A DNA stretch of 64,000 nucleotides from Microbacterium paraoxydans (GTDB lineage Bacteria > Actinomycetota > Actinomycetes > Actinomycetales > Microbacteriaceae), in the NCBI RefSeq assembly GCF_020524545.1, contig NZ_JAIVLG010000004.1, positions 62,001 to 126,000 on the forward strand. Direction: 5' to 3'. Positions 34,869 to 44,508 of this stretch are shown here, in pieces (positions within the stretch are counted from its first letter, which is position 1; every line of letters begins with the position of its first letter). Below the pieces are notes generated by a model, which worked only from the letters and a program-made list of their open reading frames with translations, made no database searches and had not been told where the DNA came from. Position numbers and translations under genes: made by a program.

Positions 34869-37800
34869 ATGGCAGCCGACTCCTTCGCCCACCTCCACGT
34901 GCACAGCGAGTACTCGATGTTGGACGGTGCGGCGAAGATCACCGCGATGACGCAGGCGGCCGCCGATTACGGGATGCCGGCCATCGCGGTCACAGATCAC
35001 GGCAACACCTTCGCGGCGTTCGAGTTCTACAAAGCGGCGAACGCCGCGGGCGTCAAGCCCATCATCGGACTCGAGGCGTACGTCACCCCGGGCACGCACC
35101 GCAGTGACAAGTCGCGAGTGCAGTGGGGATCACCCGAGCAAAAGAGCGATGACGTCTCGGGGTCCGGCGCGTACACCCACATGACGATGTGGAGTGAGAG
35201 CACCCAGGGCATGCACAATCTGTTCCGCCTCAGCTCCCGGTCGAGCATGGAGGGGTACTACTTCAAGCCGCGCATGGACCGCGAGCTGCTCCAGACCTAC
35301 TCCAAAGGACTGATCGCGACCACGGGGTGCCCGTCCGGTGAGATCCAGACCCGCCTGCGTCTCGGGCAGTACGACGCCGCACGCGCGGCCGCGGCCGAGT
35401 TCCAGGATCTCTTCGGCAAGGAGAACTACTTCGCGGAGATCATGGACCATGGTCTCTCCATCGAGCGACGGGTGATGACCGACCTGCTCCGCCTCGCGAA
35501 AGACCTCAACATCCCCCTCGTCGCGACCAACGACTCGCACTACACACACCAGCACGAGGCCGACGCGCACGAGGCGCTCCTCTGCGTGCAGTCGGGTTCG
35601 ACGATGGACGACCCGAACCGGTTCAAGTTCGACGGCGACGGCTACTACATCAAGACCGCCGCCGAGATGCGGCAGCTGTTCCGCGACCACCCCGAAGCAT
35701 GCGACAACACGCTCCTGATCGCCGAGCGCTGCGAGGTCGAGTTCGACACCTCGGCGAACTACATGCCGCGCTTCCCGGTGCCCGACGGTGAGACCGAGGA
35801 CAGCTGGCTCATCAAGGAGGTCGAGGCCGGCCTCCACTACCGGTACCCCGGTGGCATCCCCGACAAGGTGCGCAAGCAGGCCGAGTACGAGACCGGCATC
35901 ATCCTGCAGATGGGATTCCCCGGTTATTTCCTCGTCGTCGCGGACTTCATCAACTGGGCCAAGGACAACGGGATCCGCGTCGGGCCCGGCCGTGGTTCCG
36001 GTGCCGGGTCGATGGTCGCCTATGCGATGCGGATCACCGACCTCGACCCGCTCGAGCATGGGCTGATCTTCGAGCGCTTCCTCAACCCCGATCGTGTGTC
36101 GATGCCCGACTTCGACGTCGACTTCGATGACCGTCGCCGCGGCGAGGTCATCGAGTACGTCACGGAGAAGTACGGCTCCGAACGCGTCGCCCAGATCGTC
36201 ACCTACGGCACCATCAAGTCGAAGCAGGCGCTGAAAGACGCCGGGCGCGTCCTCGGCTTCCCGTTCAGCATGGGGGAGCGGCTCACGAAGGCGATGCCGC
36301 CGCCCGTGATGGGCAAGGACATGCCCTTGGACGGCATGTTCGACTCGGCTCACCCCCGGTACAAGGAAGCGAGCGAGTTCCGTGCGCTGATCGAGACCGA
36401 TCCGGAGGCCAAGACCGTCTTCGACCGCGCTCTCGGTCTCGAAGGGCTGAAGCGTCAGTGGGGCGTCCACGCCGCCGGCGTGATCATGTCCTCCGACCCC
36501 CTGCTCGACATCATCCCGATCATGAGACGCGAGCAGGACGGCCAGATCGTCACGCAGTTCGACTACCCGTCGTGCGAGTCGCTCGGACTGATCAAGATGG
36601 ACTTCCTCGGGCTTCGCAACCTCACGATCATCTCTGATGCGCTCGACAACATCCGCACGAACCGCGGCGAAGAACTCGACCTCGAACACCTCGGTCTCGA
36701 CGACCCAGGGGTGTACCAGCTGCTCGCGCGCGGAGACACCCTGGGCGTCTTCCAGCTCGACAGTCCGCCGCTGCGCTCGCTGATGCGCCTCATGAAGCCG
36801 GACAACTTCGGTGACATCTCGGCGCTCATCGCCCTGTATCGGCCGGGCCCGATGGGTGCCAACTCTCACACGAACTACGCACTGCGCAAGAACGGGGTGC
36901 AGGAGATCACTCCCATCCACCCCGAGCTCGAAGCGCCGCTCGCGGAGATCCTGGAGGAGTCGTACGGGCTCATCATCTACCAGGAGCAGGTCATGGCCAT
37001 CGCTCAAGCGGTCGCCGGATTCAGTCTCGGACAAGCAGACATCCTCCGTCGCGCGATGGGAAAGAAGAAGAAGTCGGAGCTCGACAAGCAGTATGAGGGC
37101 TTCGCGGGCGGCATGAAGGAGCGCGGCTTCGGCGAGGACGCGATCAAGGCGCTGTGGGACATCCTGCTGCCCTTCTCGGACTACGCCTTCAACAAAGCCC
37201 ACTCGGCGGCATACGGACTCGTGTCGTACTGGACCGCTTATCTCAAGGCGCACTATCCCGCCGAGTACATGGCGGCGTTGCTCACCAGCGTGGGCGACTC
37301 CAAGGACAAGATGGCGCTGTACCTGAACGAGTGCCGCCGCATGGGGATCAAGGTCCTTCCGCCCGACGTCTCGGACTCGATCAACTTCTTCGCGGCCGTC
37401 GGAGACGACATCCGCTTCGGCCTCGGCGCCGTGCGCAACGTCGGGAGCAACGTCGTTGAGGGGATCGTGCAGGCGCGCAAGGAGGAGCGGTTCACCTCGT
37501 TCCACCACTTCCTCGACACCGTGCCGTTGCATGTCTCGAACAAGCGCACCGTGGAGTCCCTGATCAAGGCGGGCGCCTTCGATTCGATGGGCGACACCCG
37601 CCGGGCGCTCATGGAAGTACACGAAGATGCGGTCGAGGCAGCCGTCGACCGCAAGCGCAACGAGGCACAGGGAGCGATCGGGTTCGACTTCGACAGCCTC
37701 TACGACGGCATGGAAGAGGTCGCCCCGGCCAAGGTGCCCGCGCGCCCCGAGTGGGTCAAGAAGGACAAGCTCGCCTTCGAGCGGGAGATGCTCGGTCTCT

Positions 37801-38387
37801 ACGTGTCCGATCATCCGCTCGCCGGGCTCGAGGTGCCGCTCGCCAAGCATGCGTCGATCTCGATCCACGACCTGAACAACTCCGAGGACCTGCAGGACGG
37901 CGATCAGGTGACCGTGGCCGGGCTCGTGACCAGCGTGCAGCACCGCGTGGCCAAGGCGAGTGGTAATCCGTACGGCATGATCACGGTCGAGGACTTCAAC
38001 GGCGAGGTCACCGTGATGTTCATGGGCAAGACGTACACGGAGTTCCAACACACCCTGCAACAGGACGCGATCCTCGCCGTTCGAGGGCGCGTGTCCCGGC
38101 GTGATGACGGCCTCAACCTGCACGCGCAGTCCGCGTTCGCGCCCGACGTCGGCTCGTTCGACGCCGCCGGGCCACTGTCGTTGGTCTTGGCGGAGCAACG
38201 CGCCACCGAGCGGGTGATGGGGGAGCTCGCCGAGGTCCTGCGCCGGCACAACGGCGACACGGAGGTGCTGCTCCGCGTGCACCGAGGCGGCACCGCGAAG
38301 GTCTTCGAGGTGCCCATGCCGGTGAAGGTCTCGGCAGACCTCTTCGGTGACCTCAAGTCCCTTCTCGGACCCGCCTGTCTGGGGTGA
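34869..38387 (+). CDS. dnaE: DNA polymerase III alpha subunit
   Basis: A 1172-aa replicative polymerase (DnaE1 type). The N-terminal PHP domain has HLHVHSEYSMLDG, TDHGNTFA and ATNDSHY. The palm has the catalytic MPDFDVDFDDRRR, GPGRGSGAGS precedes it, and the fingers include GLRNLTIISDAL and YRPGPM. HhH and OB-fold domains lie at the C-terminus (DQVTVAGLVTSVQHRVAK). Many PHP metal ligands are retained, which in actinobacterial DnaE1 gives intrinsic proofreading; I did not verify all nine. Expected length and complete. Transcribed from its own leaderless promoter. Confidence 0.97.
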   Translation: MAADSFAHLHVHSEYSMLDGAAKITAMTQAAADYGMPAIAVTDHGNTFAAFEFYKAANAAGVKPIIGLEAYVTPGTHRSDKSRVQWGSPEQKSDDVSGSGAYTHMTMWSESTQGMHNLFRLSSRSSMEGYYFKPRMDRELLQTYSKGLIATTGCPSGEIQTRLRLGQYDAARAAAAEFQDLFGKENYFAEIMDHGLSIERRVMTDLLRLAKDLNIPLVATNDSHYTHQHEADAHEALLCVQSGSTMDDPNRFKFDGDGYYIKTAAEMRQLFRDHPEACDNTLLIAERCEVEFDTSANYMPRFPVPDGETEDSWLIKEVEAGLHYRYPGGIPDKVRKQAEYETGIILQMGFPGYFLVVADFINWAKDNGIRVGPGRGSGAGSMVAYAMRITDLDPLEHGLIFERFLNPDRVSMPDFDVDFDDRRRGEVIEYVTEKYGSERVAQIVTYGTIKSKQALKDAGRVLGFPFSMGERLTKAMPPPVMGKDMPLDGMFDSAHPRYKEASEFRALIETDPEAKTVFDRALGLEGLKRQWGVHAAGVIMSSDPLLDIIPIMRREQDGQIVTQFDYPSCESLGLIKMDFLGLRNLTIISDALDNIRTNRGEELDLEHLGLDDPGVYQLLARGDTLGVFQLDSPPLRSLMRLMKPDNFGDISALIALYRPGPMGANSHTNYALRKNGVQEITPIHPELEAPLAEILEESYGLIIYQEQVMAIAQAVAGFSLGQADILRRAMGKKKKSELDKQYEGFAGGMKERGFGEDAIKALWDILLPFSDYAFNKAHSAAYGLVSYWTAYLKAHYPAEYMAALLTSVGDSKDKMALYLNECRRMGIKVLPPDVSDSINFFAAVGDDIRFGLGAVRNVGSNVVEGIVQARKEERFTSFHHFLDTVPLHVSNKRTVESLIKAGAFDSMGDTRRALMEVHEDAVEAAVDRKRNEAQGAIGFDFDSLYDGMEEVAPAKVPARPEWVKKDKLAFEREMLGLYVSDHPLAGLEVPLAKHASISIHDLNNSEDLQDGDQVTVAGLVTSVQHRVAKASGNPYGMITVEDFNGEVTVMFMGKTYTEFQHTLQQDAILAVRGRVSRRDDGLNLHAQSAFAPDVGSFDAAGPLSLVLAEQRATERVMGELAEVLRRHNGDTEVLLRVHRGGTAKVFEVPMPVKVSADLFGDLKSLLGPACLG

Positions 38388-38392
38388 GCGGG

Positions 38393-38398
38393 TAGGAT
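38393..38398 (+). promoter_or_regulatory. -10 box upstream of the DUF membrane protein gene
   Basis: TAGGAT about 60 nt before ATG 38459, within the 71-bp gap after dnaE. Confidence 0.5.
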
Positions 38399-38458
38399 CT
38401 TGAGCCGTCGGCAGCACGACGAATCCCCCCGTCGAGCACGGTGACGAAAGGACCACGC

Positions 38459-39607
38459 ATGAGCACGGAACTCCCCGAGCCGGATGTCGAAGTCGCGGAC
38501 TTCGGCGACGACGACGGCGTCCTCTACGACGAAGACGTGACTCCGGAGTACGGGATCCTCGGATTCACCCTCCGTGAGCTGCTCATCGTCAGCGTGTGGC
38601 TGGTCTCCTTCGTCGTATCCTTCTTCCCGCTGGCCGGGGGTGCCTCACTGTGGGCCGTCGGAATCCAGTGGATCCTTCCGGTGGGTCTCCCCACGGTCGC
38701 CGTGTTCCTGCTCGTGCTCCGCCGCTTCTCGCCTGAGGGCATCCGTCGCGTCGGATCGCTCGGTATCGACCAGTTCGCTTCGGTGGCGTTCTCCGTGGCA
38801 GCCGTCGTCTGGGCCGGGAACGTGTGGCTCACGACCTCGGGGCTCATCGCGACGGGCTTCTGGTCGCTTCCGTGGAACGGGGTGGTGATGGCCGTCACCT
38901 CTCTGGCTCTGGTCGTGCTCACGGTCTTCGCTCCGCTCATCCCGGGGCTGAAGGAGGACTTCCACGGACGTCTGGTCACCCTCGCCCACCGCAACGCCAA
39001 CCCGGTGCGTCCCGTCATCGCGCGCCCGCGACCCGAGCCGGTCGCCGCGGAGCCCGTGGACGAGTCCGCGGTCCCGTCGATCGAGGACGCCGACGGCGAG
39101 ACACCGGAGACCCACGCGACGGATGAGGTCGACCGTGTCGACCTCGCCGCCCAGGTACCACTCACGGCGCATGCGTCCGGTGGCGACATCGGCACGGTGC
39201 ACGGTGCGGACGAGGAGGAGTACGTGCCCACGTACTCCCGGCGTTCTCGGGCGCAGGACCCGGAGATCGTCTCGGATACCGGAAGCATCGAGTCCCTTCT
39301 CGAGACCGCGGCGACCTCCGAGACGGTTGTCGTCCCCGACGACACGGAAGCTCCGATCGTGGAGGGTTTCGCAGATGCGGACCTTGATGCGACGAACCCG
39401 CGCGAGTCGACTCCGGTCGCGCAGCCGTTCTGGATCCTCGCGCCTTCTGAGCGTGACGTTCACGACGAGCGCGGCGACGCGTTGTTCCGCATCGGGCCGA
39501 ACGCCTGGGCGCTCGTGATCGAAGACCGCGGAGGTGCTTACGTCGTCCGACATGACGACGGACGGATCGGCTACCTCCACGACATCTCCGACATCACGAA
39601 AGGCTGA
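38459..39607 (+). CDS. Uncharacterised four-helix membrane protein
   Basis: A 382-aa protein I do not recognise as a named family. An acidic N-terminus (1-32) is followed by four transmembrane helices (about 41-59, 66-87, 104-124 and 141-161). A long hydrophilic, acidic, Thr/Glu-rich stretch spans about 165-320, and a short, probably folded C-terminal domain (about 330-382; FRIGPNAWALVIEDRGGAYVVRHDDGR) ends the protein. ATG 38459 has GAAAGGA upstream. hisD starts one base after its stop, so the two are cotranscribed, but nothing in the sequence suggests a role in histidine synthesis. Confidence 0.75.
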   Translation: MSTELPEPDVEVADFGDDDGVLYDEDVTPEYGILGFTLRELLIVSVWLVSFVVSFFPLAGGASLWAVGIQWILPVGLPTVAVFLLVLRRFSPEGIRRVGSLGIDQFASVAFSVAAVVWAGNVWLTTSGLIATGFWSLPWNGVVMAVTSLALVVLTVFAPLIPGLKEDFHGRLVTLAHRNANPVRPVIARPRPEPVAAEPVDESAVPSIEDADGETPETHATDEVDRVDLAAQVPLTAHASGGDIGTVHGADEEEYVPTYSRRSRAQDPEIVSDTGSIESLLETAATSETVVVPDDTEAPIVEGFADADLDATNPRESTPVAQPFWILAPSERDVHDERGDALFRIGPNAWALVIEDRGGAYVVRHDDGRIGYLHDISDITKG

Positions 39608-39608
39608 A

Positions 39609-40913
39609 ATGCGCACGATCGATCTGCGGGGGCGCGAGCTCTCGCCCGCTGACATGCTCGCCGCCGTACCGCGAGCCACGCAGGCGCGCGCGGAGGCACT
39701 CGACACCGCCGCTCGTCTCGTCGACGACGTGCGCGGCCGCGGCGAAGCCGCTCTGCGTGAGCAGGCGGAACGCTTCGACCAGGTCACCGGACACTCCGTC
39801 CGGGTTCCCGCAGCGCACATCGACGAAGCGCTGGCCGACCTCGCCCCCGAAGTGCGTACCGCTCTCGAGGAGGCGATCCGCCGCGTGCGGCTCGCGTCTG
39901 CGGCCCAGGTCCCGGCCACGCAGGTGACCCGGATCGGCGACGGCGCCGTCATCACACAGCGCTGGCAGCCCGTCCACCGCGTTGGTGTGTACATCCCCGG
40001 TGGGAAGGCGGTCTACCCGTCGAGCGTGATCATGAACGTCGTGCCGGCTCAGGTGGCCGGCGTGGCGCAGATCGCCCTGGCGTCGCCCCCGCAGGCGGAC
40101 CAGGGAGGGCGCATCCACCCGACGATCCTCGCCGCGGCGGCCCTGCTGGGAGTGACCGAGGTCTATGCGATGGGGGGAGCGGGCGCGATCGGTGCCTTCG
40201 CGCACGGTGTCTCCTCGCTCGGGCTCGACCCTGTCGACGTCGTTTCCGGGCCCGGCAACAACTACGTCGCGTCCGCCAAGCGCGCGGTCGCCGGCGTCGT
40301 CGGGACGGACTCGGAGGCCGGCGCCACCGAGATTCTGGTGGTCGCCGATGCTGAGGCCGATCCGCGCCTCATCGCCGCCGACCTCGTGAGCCAGGCTGAG
40401 CACGACGAACAGGCATCCGCGGTCCTGGTCACGGACGCGGTGGAACTGGCTCACGACGTCGCCACCGAAGTCGCGCGGATCGCCGCTCTCACCCGCCACA
40501 GTGATCGCGTTGCGGCGTCGTTGGGAGGACCGCAGTCGGCGATCGTCCTCGTCGACGATCGTGCCATGGCGACGGCGTTCAGCAATGCCTACGCACCGGA
40601 ACACCTCGAGCTCCACCTCGCCGATGCGGAGAGCGCCGCGGCGGCCTTCACGAGCGCGGGAGCGGTCTTCGTCGGAGATCAGACGCCGGTGAGCCTGGGC
40701 GACTACATGGCGGGGAGCAACCACGTGCTCCCGACCGGCGGTCAGGCGCGGTACGCACCGGGACTCGGCTCGTACACGTTCCTGCGTCCTCAGCAGGTGA
40801 TCTCCTACGACCGGACCGCGCTGGCAGCCGTGCGAGCGGGAGTCGTCGCACTCGCCGAATCCGAGGCGCTGCCGGCGCACGGTGAAGCGATCGAGGCGCG
40901 CTTCACCGCGTAG
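39609..40913 (+). CDS. hisD: Histidinol dehydrogenase
   Basis: A 434-aa zinc enzyme catalysing the last two steps of histidine synthesis, histidinol to histidinal to histidine with two NAD+. [30 protein letters not shown], the zinc and catalytic region SQAEHDEQA, and [10 protein letters not shown] are all intact, as is [17 protein letters not shown] 39609 lies one base after the preceding stop. It is a lone his gene here: hisC and hisB, which usually follow, are absent, and nrdR follows from its own promoter. Confidence 0.97.
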   Translation: MRTIDLRGRELSPADMLAAVPRATQARAEALDTAARLVDDVRGRGEAALREQAERFDQVTGHSVRVPAAHIDEALADLAPEVRTALEEAIRRVRLASAAQVPATQVTRIGDGAVITQRWQPVHRVGVYIPGGKAVYPSSVIMNVVPAQVAGVAQIALASPPQADQGGRIHPTILAAAALLGVTEVYAMGGAGAIGAFAHGVSSLGLDPVDVVSGPGNNYVASAKRAVAGVVGTDSEAGATEILVVADAEADPRLIAADLVSQAEHDEQASAVLVTDAVELAHDVATEVARIAALTRHSDRVAASLGGPQSAIVLVDDRAMATAFSNAYAPEHLELHLADAESAAAAFTSAGAVFVGDQTPVSLGDYMAGSNHVLPTGGQARYAPGLGSYTFLRPQQVISYDRTALAAVRAGVVALAESEALPAHGEAIEARFTA

Positions 40914-40916
40914 GAT
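40911..40916 (+). promoter_or_regulatory. -10 box of nrdR (leaderless)
   Basis: TAGGAT includes the hisD stop codon and ends 7 nt before the nrdR ATG at 40924. Confidence 0.6.
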
Positions 40917-40923
40917 CGGTCAG

Positions 40924-41394
40924 ATGCACTGCCCCTTCTGCCGTCATCCCGACTCCCGCGTCATCGATTCCCGCACCAGTGACGACGGGCTCTCGATCAG
41001 GCGACGTCGTCAGTGCCCGGAGTGCGGTGGCCGTTTCACGACCACCGAGACGGCGAGCCTGAACGTCATCAAGCGTTCCGGAGTGATGGAGCCGTTCAGC
41101 CGGGAGAAGGTCATCTCCGGAGTGCGTAAGGCATGTCAGGGGCGCCCGGTGACCGAGGCCGACCTCGCCATCCTGGCGCAGCGCGTGGAGGAGGCTGTTC
41201 GCCAGACGGGGGTGTCTCAGCTCGATACGAACGAGATCGGTCTGGCCATCCTCGGTCCGCTGCGCGATCTCGATGAGGTCGCGTTCCTCCGCTTCGCCAG
41301 CGTCTATCAGGCGTTCGACTCGCTCGAGGACTTCGAGGCGGCGATCACCGACCTCCGCGCCGACCACACGAAGCAGGAGTCCGAGGAACGGTAA
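40924..41394 (+). CDS. nrdR: Transcriptional repressor NrdR
   Basis: A 156-aa repressor of ribonucleotide reductase genes. The N-terminal zinc ribbon has Cys3, Cys6, Cys31 and Cys34 (CPFC and CPEC) followed by GGRFTTTE. The ATP-cone domain (about 46-136) begins [16 protein letters not shown] and senses dATP/ATP. NrdR binds paired NrdR boxes upstream of nrd operons; none is obvious nearby and no nrd gene is in the window. Leaderless start at ATG 40924. Confidence 0.97.
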   Translation: MHCPFCRHPDSRVIDSRTSDDGLSIRRRRQCPECGGRFTTTETASLNVIKRSGVMEPFSREKVISGVRKACQGRPVTEADLAILAQRVEEAVRQTGVSQLDTNEIGLAILGPLRDLDEVAFLRFASVYQAFDSLEDFEAAITDLRADHTKQESEER

Positions 41395-41398
41395 TCTG
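41393..41398 (+). promoter_or_regulatory. -10 box of pyrD (leaderless)
   Basis: TAATCT, overlapping the nrdR stop, ends 6 nt before the pyrD ATG at 41405. Confidence 0.6.
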
Positions 41399-41404
41399 GC
41401 AGGG

Positions 41405-42442
41405 ATGTATCCGCTGCTCTTCCGCGCTGTCCTCTCGCGCTTCGATCCCGAGTTCACCCACCACGCCGCCATGGCGGTGATCCGCGTGCTCGGCATACCC
41501 CCGGTCTCCTGGGTGACCCGTGCGCTGACCGCCCCGGATCCGTCCTTGCGTGTCGAAGCACTCGGCCTGAGCTTTCCGTCGCCGTTCGGCGTCGCCGCGG
41601 GCTTCGACAAGAACGCCGTCGGCGTCCGCGGGCTGGCGGCCCTCGGCTTCGGCCACGTGGAGATCGGCACCGTGACGGCGATCCCGCAGGAGGGGAATCC
41701 CAAGCCGCGTCTCTTCCGTCTGACGGCCGACCGGGCTGTCATCAACCGGATGGGCTTCAACAATGACGGCGCCGATGCCGTAGCCCGTCGCCTTGCTCGA
41801 CTGCGCCGAGGAGCACCCGACACGGTGATCGGCGTCAACATCGGCAAGAGTCGCGTGGTGGAGGTCGAGAATGCGACTGCCGACTACGTGGCCTCGGCGA
41901 CCCGCCTCGCGCCACTGGCCGACTATCTCGCGGTGAACGTGTCGTCCCCGAACACCCCGGGACTACGCGGTCTGCAGGCGGTGGAGACGCTCGCGCCGCT
42001 GCTGCGCGCGGTCAAGGAAGCGTCGGGGTCCACACCGCTGCTCGTCAAGATCGCTCCGGACCTTCCGGATGAGGAGATCACCGCCATCGCGGAGCTGGCC
42101 GTCACCGAGGGGCTCGCCGGAATCATCGCGCACAACACCACGATCAGTCGCGACGGATTGCTCTCGGACGCCGCGGCGATCGAGGCCGCGGGCGCCGGCG
42201 GACTGTCGGGGGCACCATTGAAGAAGCGCTCGCTCGAGGTGCTCCGGATCGTGCGCGACGCCGTACCGGCAGAGTTCTGCGTGATCGCGGTGGGCGGCGT
42301 CGAGACCCCGGCCGATGTGCAGGAGCGCGTTGAGGCCGGAGCCACGCTCGTGCAGGGTTACACGGGTTTCCTGTACCGCGGTCCGTTCTGGGGCCGCGAG
42401 ATCAACAGGGGACTGGTCAGTCGGGGTACTGCCCGCGCTTGA
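41405..42442 (+). CDS. pyrD: Dihydroorotate dehydrogenase (quinone), class 2
   Basis: A 345-aa membrane-associated flavoenzyme that oxidises dihydroorotate to orotate with menaquinone. The N-terminal amphipathic extension (about 1-40; YPLLFRAVLSRFDPEFTHH) marks class 2. FGVAAGFDKN, GFGHVEIGTVTA, PRLFRL, NRMGFNNDG, VNVSSPNTPGLR with the catalytic Ser, and the FMN phosphate loops at the C-terminus are intact. It is transcribed from its own leaderless promoter. The 3' end overlaps the convergent DUF3043 gene by 26 bases, so the last codons of both are shared in opposite sense. Confidence 0.96.
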   Translation: MYPLLFRAVLSRFDPEFTHHAAMAVIRVLGIPPVSWVTRALTAPDPSLRVEALGLSFPSPFGVAAGFDKNAVGVRGLAALGFGHVEIGTVTAIPQEGNPKPRLFRLTADRAVINRMGFNNDGADAVARRLARLRRGAPDTVIGVNIGKSRVVEVENATADYVASATRLAPLADYLAVNVSSPNTPGLRGLQAVETLAPLLRAVKEASGSTPLLVKIAPDLPDEEITAIAELAVTEGLAGIIAHNTTISRDGLLSDAAAIEAAGAGGLSGAPLKKRSLEVLRIVRDAVPAEFCVIAVGGVETPADVQERVEAGATLVQGYTGFLYRGPFWGREINRGLVSRGTARA

Positions 42443-42989
42443 CCTGCGGCTTCGGCAGTCGCATGAAGCGCATCTGCAGCGCGCGCATCGCGGCGTACCA
42501 GCCGAGGCCTCGCTCGAGGCGCTCCTTGCCGAACTTCGCGGCCGCCTTCCGCTTGACCCGCATCCCGAGCAGCACCATGCCGCCGATCGCGATCACGAGG
42601 TAGCCCATCATGACGATGTACGCGTAGAACGAGATCATCATGTTCGTCGGCAGGAGCGAGGCGAGGATGACCAGCACCATGACGCCCATCACGAACTCGG
42701 CCGGGTGCCAGCCCGCGTCCACGTAGTCGCGCACCCAGCGGCGCTGCGGGCCCTTGTCGCGGACCGGGAGGTACTTCTCCTCGCCGGCGGCCATGCCGGC
42801 CTGGGCGCGCGCGCGACGCTCGTTGAGCTCGGCTTTGGCGGCCGCCTTCGCCTCTTTGGTGTTGGCGACCAGGGGGCGGCGGCGTGCTGCCTCCTGCTCC
42901 GCGCGGGTCGGCGTCGCGCGCCCCTTGCCGACGGCAGTCGTCTCGGAGGCGTCGTCGTTCGTCGAAGGGGAGGCGGGGTTAGTGGACAC
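42417..42989 (-). CDS. DUF3043 membrane protein
   Basis: A 190-aa actinobacterial protein matching DUF3043 from memory. A charged, Ala/Lys/Arg-rich N-terminal half holds LVANTKEAKAAAKAELNERR and KYLPVRDKGPQRRWVRDYVD. Two transmembrane helices (about 98-117 and 122-143) and a basic tail follow. No function is known for the family. GTG start; the divergent promoter region with the M20 peptidase gene is only 46 bp. The stop lies within pyrD. Confidence 0.8.
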   Translation of the reverse strand: MSTNPASPSTNDDASETTAVGKGRATPTRAEQEAARRRPLVANTKEAKAAAKAELNERRARAQAGMAAGEEKYLPVRDKGPQRRWVRDYVDAGWHPAEFVMGVMVLVILASLLPTNMMISFYAYIVMMGYLVIAIGGMVLLGMRVKRKAAAKFGKERLERGLGWYAAMRALQMRFMRLPKPQVKRGQYPD

Positions 42990-43022
42990 GGAGTTCCTCG
43001 GTTCGCTGGCGGGGGATCACCT

Positions 43023-43030
43023 TAAGATTA
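43023..43030. promoter_or_regulatory. Overlapping divergent -10 boxes (M20 peptidase / DUF3043 gene)
   Basis: TAAGAT (43023-43028, plus) ends 7 nt before ATG 43036. On the other strand TAATCT (43030-43025) could serve the DUF3043 gene, with its GTG 35 nt downstream. The two promoters share bases, so they may exclude one another. Confidence 0.5.
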
Positions 43031-43035
43031 CTCGC

Positions 43036-44439
43036 ATGACCTCTCCTGTTCTTCCCCCCGAGTCCGACGCTGCCGTTCTCGAAGCCGTGGCCACCGGAAT
43101 CCCTGCTGCACTGTCGGATCTCGGTCACCTCGTGCGCATCCCCGGGATGGCGTGGCCGGCGTTCGATCAGACCCAGCTGGAGCGCAGCGCGGCCGCTGTC
43201 GCATCCTTGGCCGAGGACACCGGTGTCTTCGACGAGGTCCGCGTACTGCGCGCAGCGATCCCCGGCACCGATGAGCAGGGTCAGCCGGCGGTGCTGGCCA
43301 CTCGCGCGGCGCGGAACGGGAAGCCGACGATCCTCCTCTACGCGCACCACGACGTGCAGCCTCCCGGTGACGACGCGCTGTGGGAGACGCCGCCGTTCGA
43401 GCCGACGGTGCGGGACGGTCGTCTCTATGGGCGTGGTGCGGCGGACGACAAGGCGGGGGTCATGGCGCACATCGCGTCGATCCGCGCCGTCAGCGAGGTA
43501 CTGGGGGACGACCTCGACCTCGGTATCGCGATGTTCATCGAGGGGGAGGAGGAATACGGTTCCCGCTCCTTCGCGCAGTTCCTGTCCGACAACAAGGAGG
43601 CTCTGCGCGCGGACGCCATCGTGGTCGCCGACTCCGGCAACTGGGATTCCGTGACCCCGGGGCTCACGGTCTCGCTGCGCGGGAACGCCCGCTTCACGCT
43701 GCGCGTGCGCACGCTCGACCACGCGTCCCACTCGGGGATGTTCGGTGGAGCGGTCCCCGACGCGATGATGGCCACGGTCACGCTGCTCGCAACGCTCTGG
43801 GATGAGGACGGGGCGGTCGCCGTCGAAGGAATGACCGCGCGCGATGCCGACACCCCGGACTACACCGAGGCCACGCTGCGGGATGAGGCCGGACTGCTTC
43901 CGGCTACGACCCCGATCGGCAACGGGACGATCCTCAGTCGGATCTGGAACAAGCCGTCGGTCACGGTCATCGGCATCGATTCCACGACGGTGGCTGCGGC
44001 CTCCAACACGCTCCTTCCCGAGGTGACCGTGGTGATCAGCGCCCGGGTGGCGCCGGGACAGACGGGACAGGAAGCGTACGAGGCGCTCGAAGCCCATCTG
44101 CGTGCTCATGCACCGTTCGGAGCGGAGCTCACGTTCTCCGATGTCGACCTCGGCGACGGCTTCCTCGTGGACACGAGCGGGTGGGCCGTGGCGTTGACGC
44201 GCGACGCGATGCGTGACGGCTACGGGGTCGCTCCGATCGATCTCGGCGTGGGCGGATCCATCCCCTTCATCGCCGATCTGGTCCGGGAGTTCCCCGCAGC
44301 GCAGATTCTCGTCACGGGCGTCGAGGACCCCCATTCGCGGGCCCATAGCCCGAACGAATCGCTGCACCTGGAGACGTTCCGCCATGCCGTGGCGAGCGAG
44401 GCTCTGCTCCTGGCGCGGATGAATGCCACCGAACTCTGA
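43036..44439 (+). CDS. M20-family dipeptidase/carboxypeptidase
   Basis: A 467-aa zinc metallopeptidase of the M20 (CNDP/DapE-like) group. YAHHDVQPPGD has the first metal ligands (His104, Asp106), LYGRGAADDKAGVMAH has the bridging Asp, IEGEEEYGS holds the general base, and DPHSRAHSPNESL supplies the last metal His. A dimerisation lid domain lies in the middle (about 225-345). The order of motifs resembles cytosolic dipeptidases rather than DapE. There is no signal peptide, so it acts inside the cell on peptides of unknown sequence. Leaderless start. Confidence 0.9.
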   Translation: MTSPVLPPESDAAVLEAVATGIPAALSDLGHLVRIPGMAWPAFDQTQLERSAAAVASLAEDTGVFDEVRVLRAAIPGTDEQGQPAVLATRAARNGKPTILLYAHHDVQPPGDDALWETPPFEPTVRDGRLYGRGAADDKAGVMAHIASIRAVSEVLGDDLDLGIAMFIEGEEEYGSRSFAQFLSDNKEALRADAIVVADSGNWDSVTPGLTVSLRGNARFTLRVRTLDHASHSGMFGGAVPDAMMATVTLLATLWDEDGAVAVEGMTARDADTPDYTEATLRDEAGLLPATTPIGNGTILSRIWNKPSVTVIGIDSTTVAAASNTLLPEVTVVISARVAPGQTGQEAYEALEAHLRAHAPFGAELTFSDVDLGDGFLVDTSGWAVALTRDAMRDGYGVAPIDLGVGGSIPFIADLVREFPAAQILVTGVEDPHSRAHSPNESLHLETFRHAVASEALLLARMNATEL

Positions 44440-44460
44440 GCCTCACCGCGTCTGCGGCGG

Positions 44461-44466
44461 TAGAAT
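44461..44466 (+). promoter_or_regulatory. -10 box of erpA
   Basis: TAGAAT about 43 nt before the ATG; the leader contains the AAGGAG ribosome site. Confidence 0.55.
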
Positions 44467-44508
44467 CGTCGAGAAGCCGTGCACCTGCGGCCCGTCACAA
44501 GGAGCGAC

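Noticed and set aside
35130..38456. A long antisense frame across dnaE
   Set aside because: The frame exists only because third codon positions of dnaE are GC-rich; no recognisable protein motif and no promoter.
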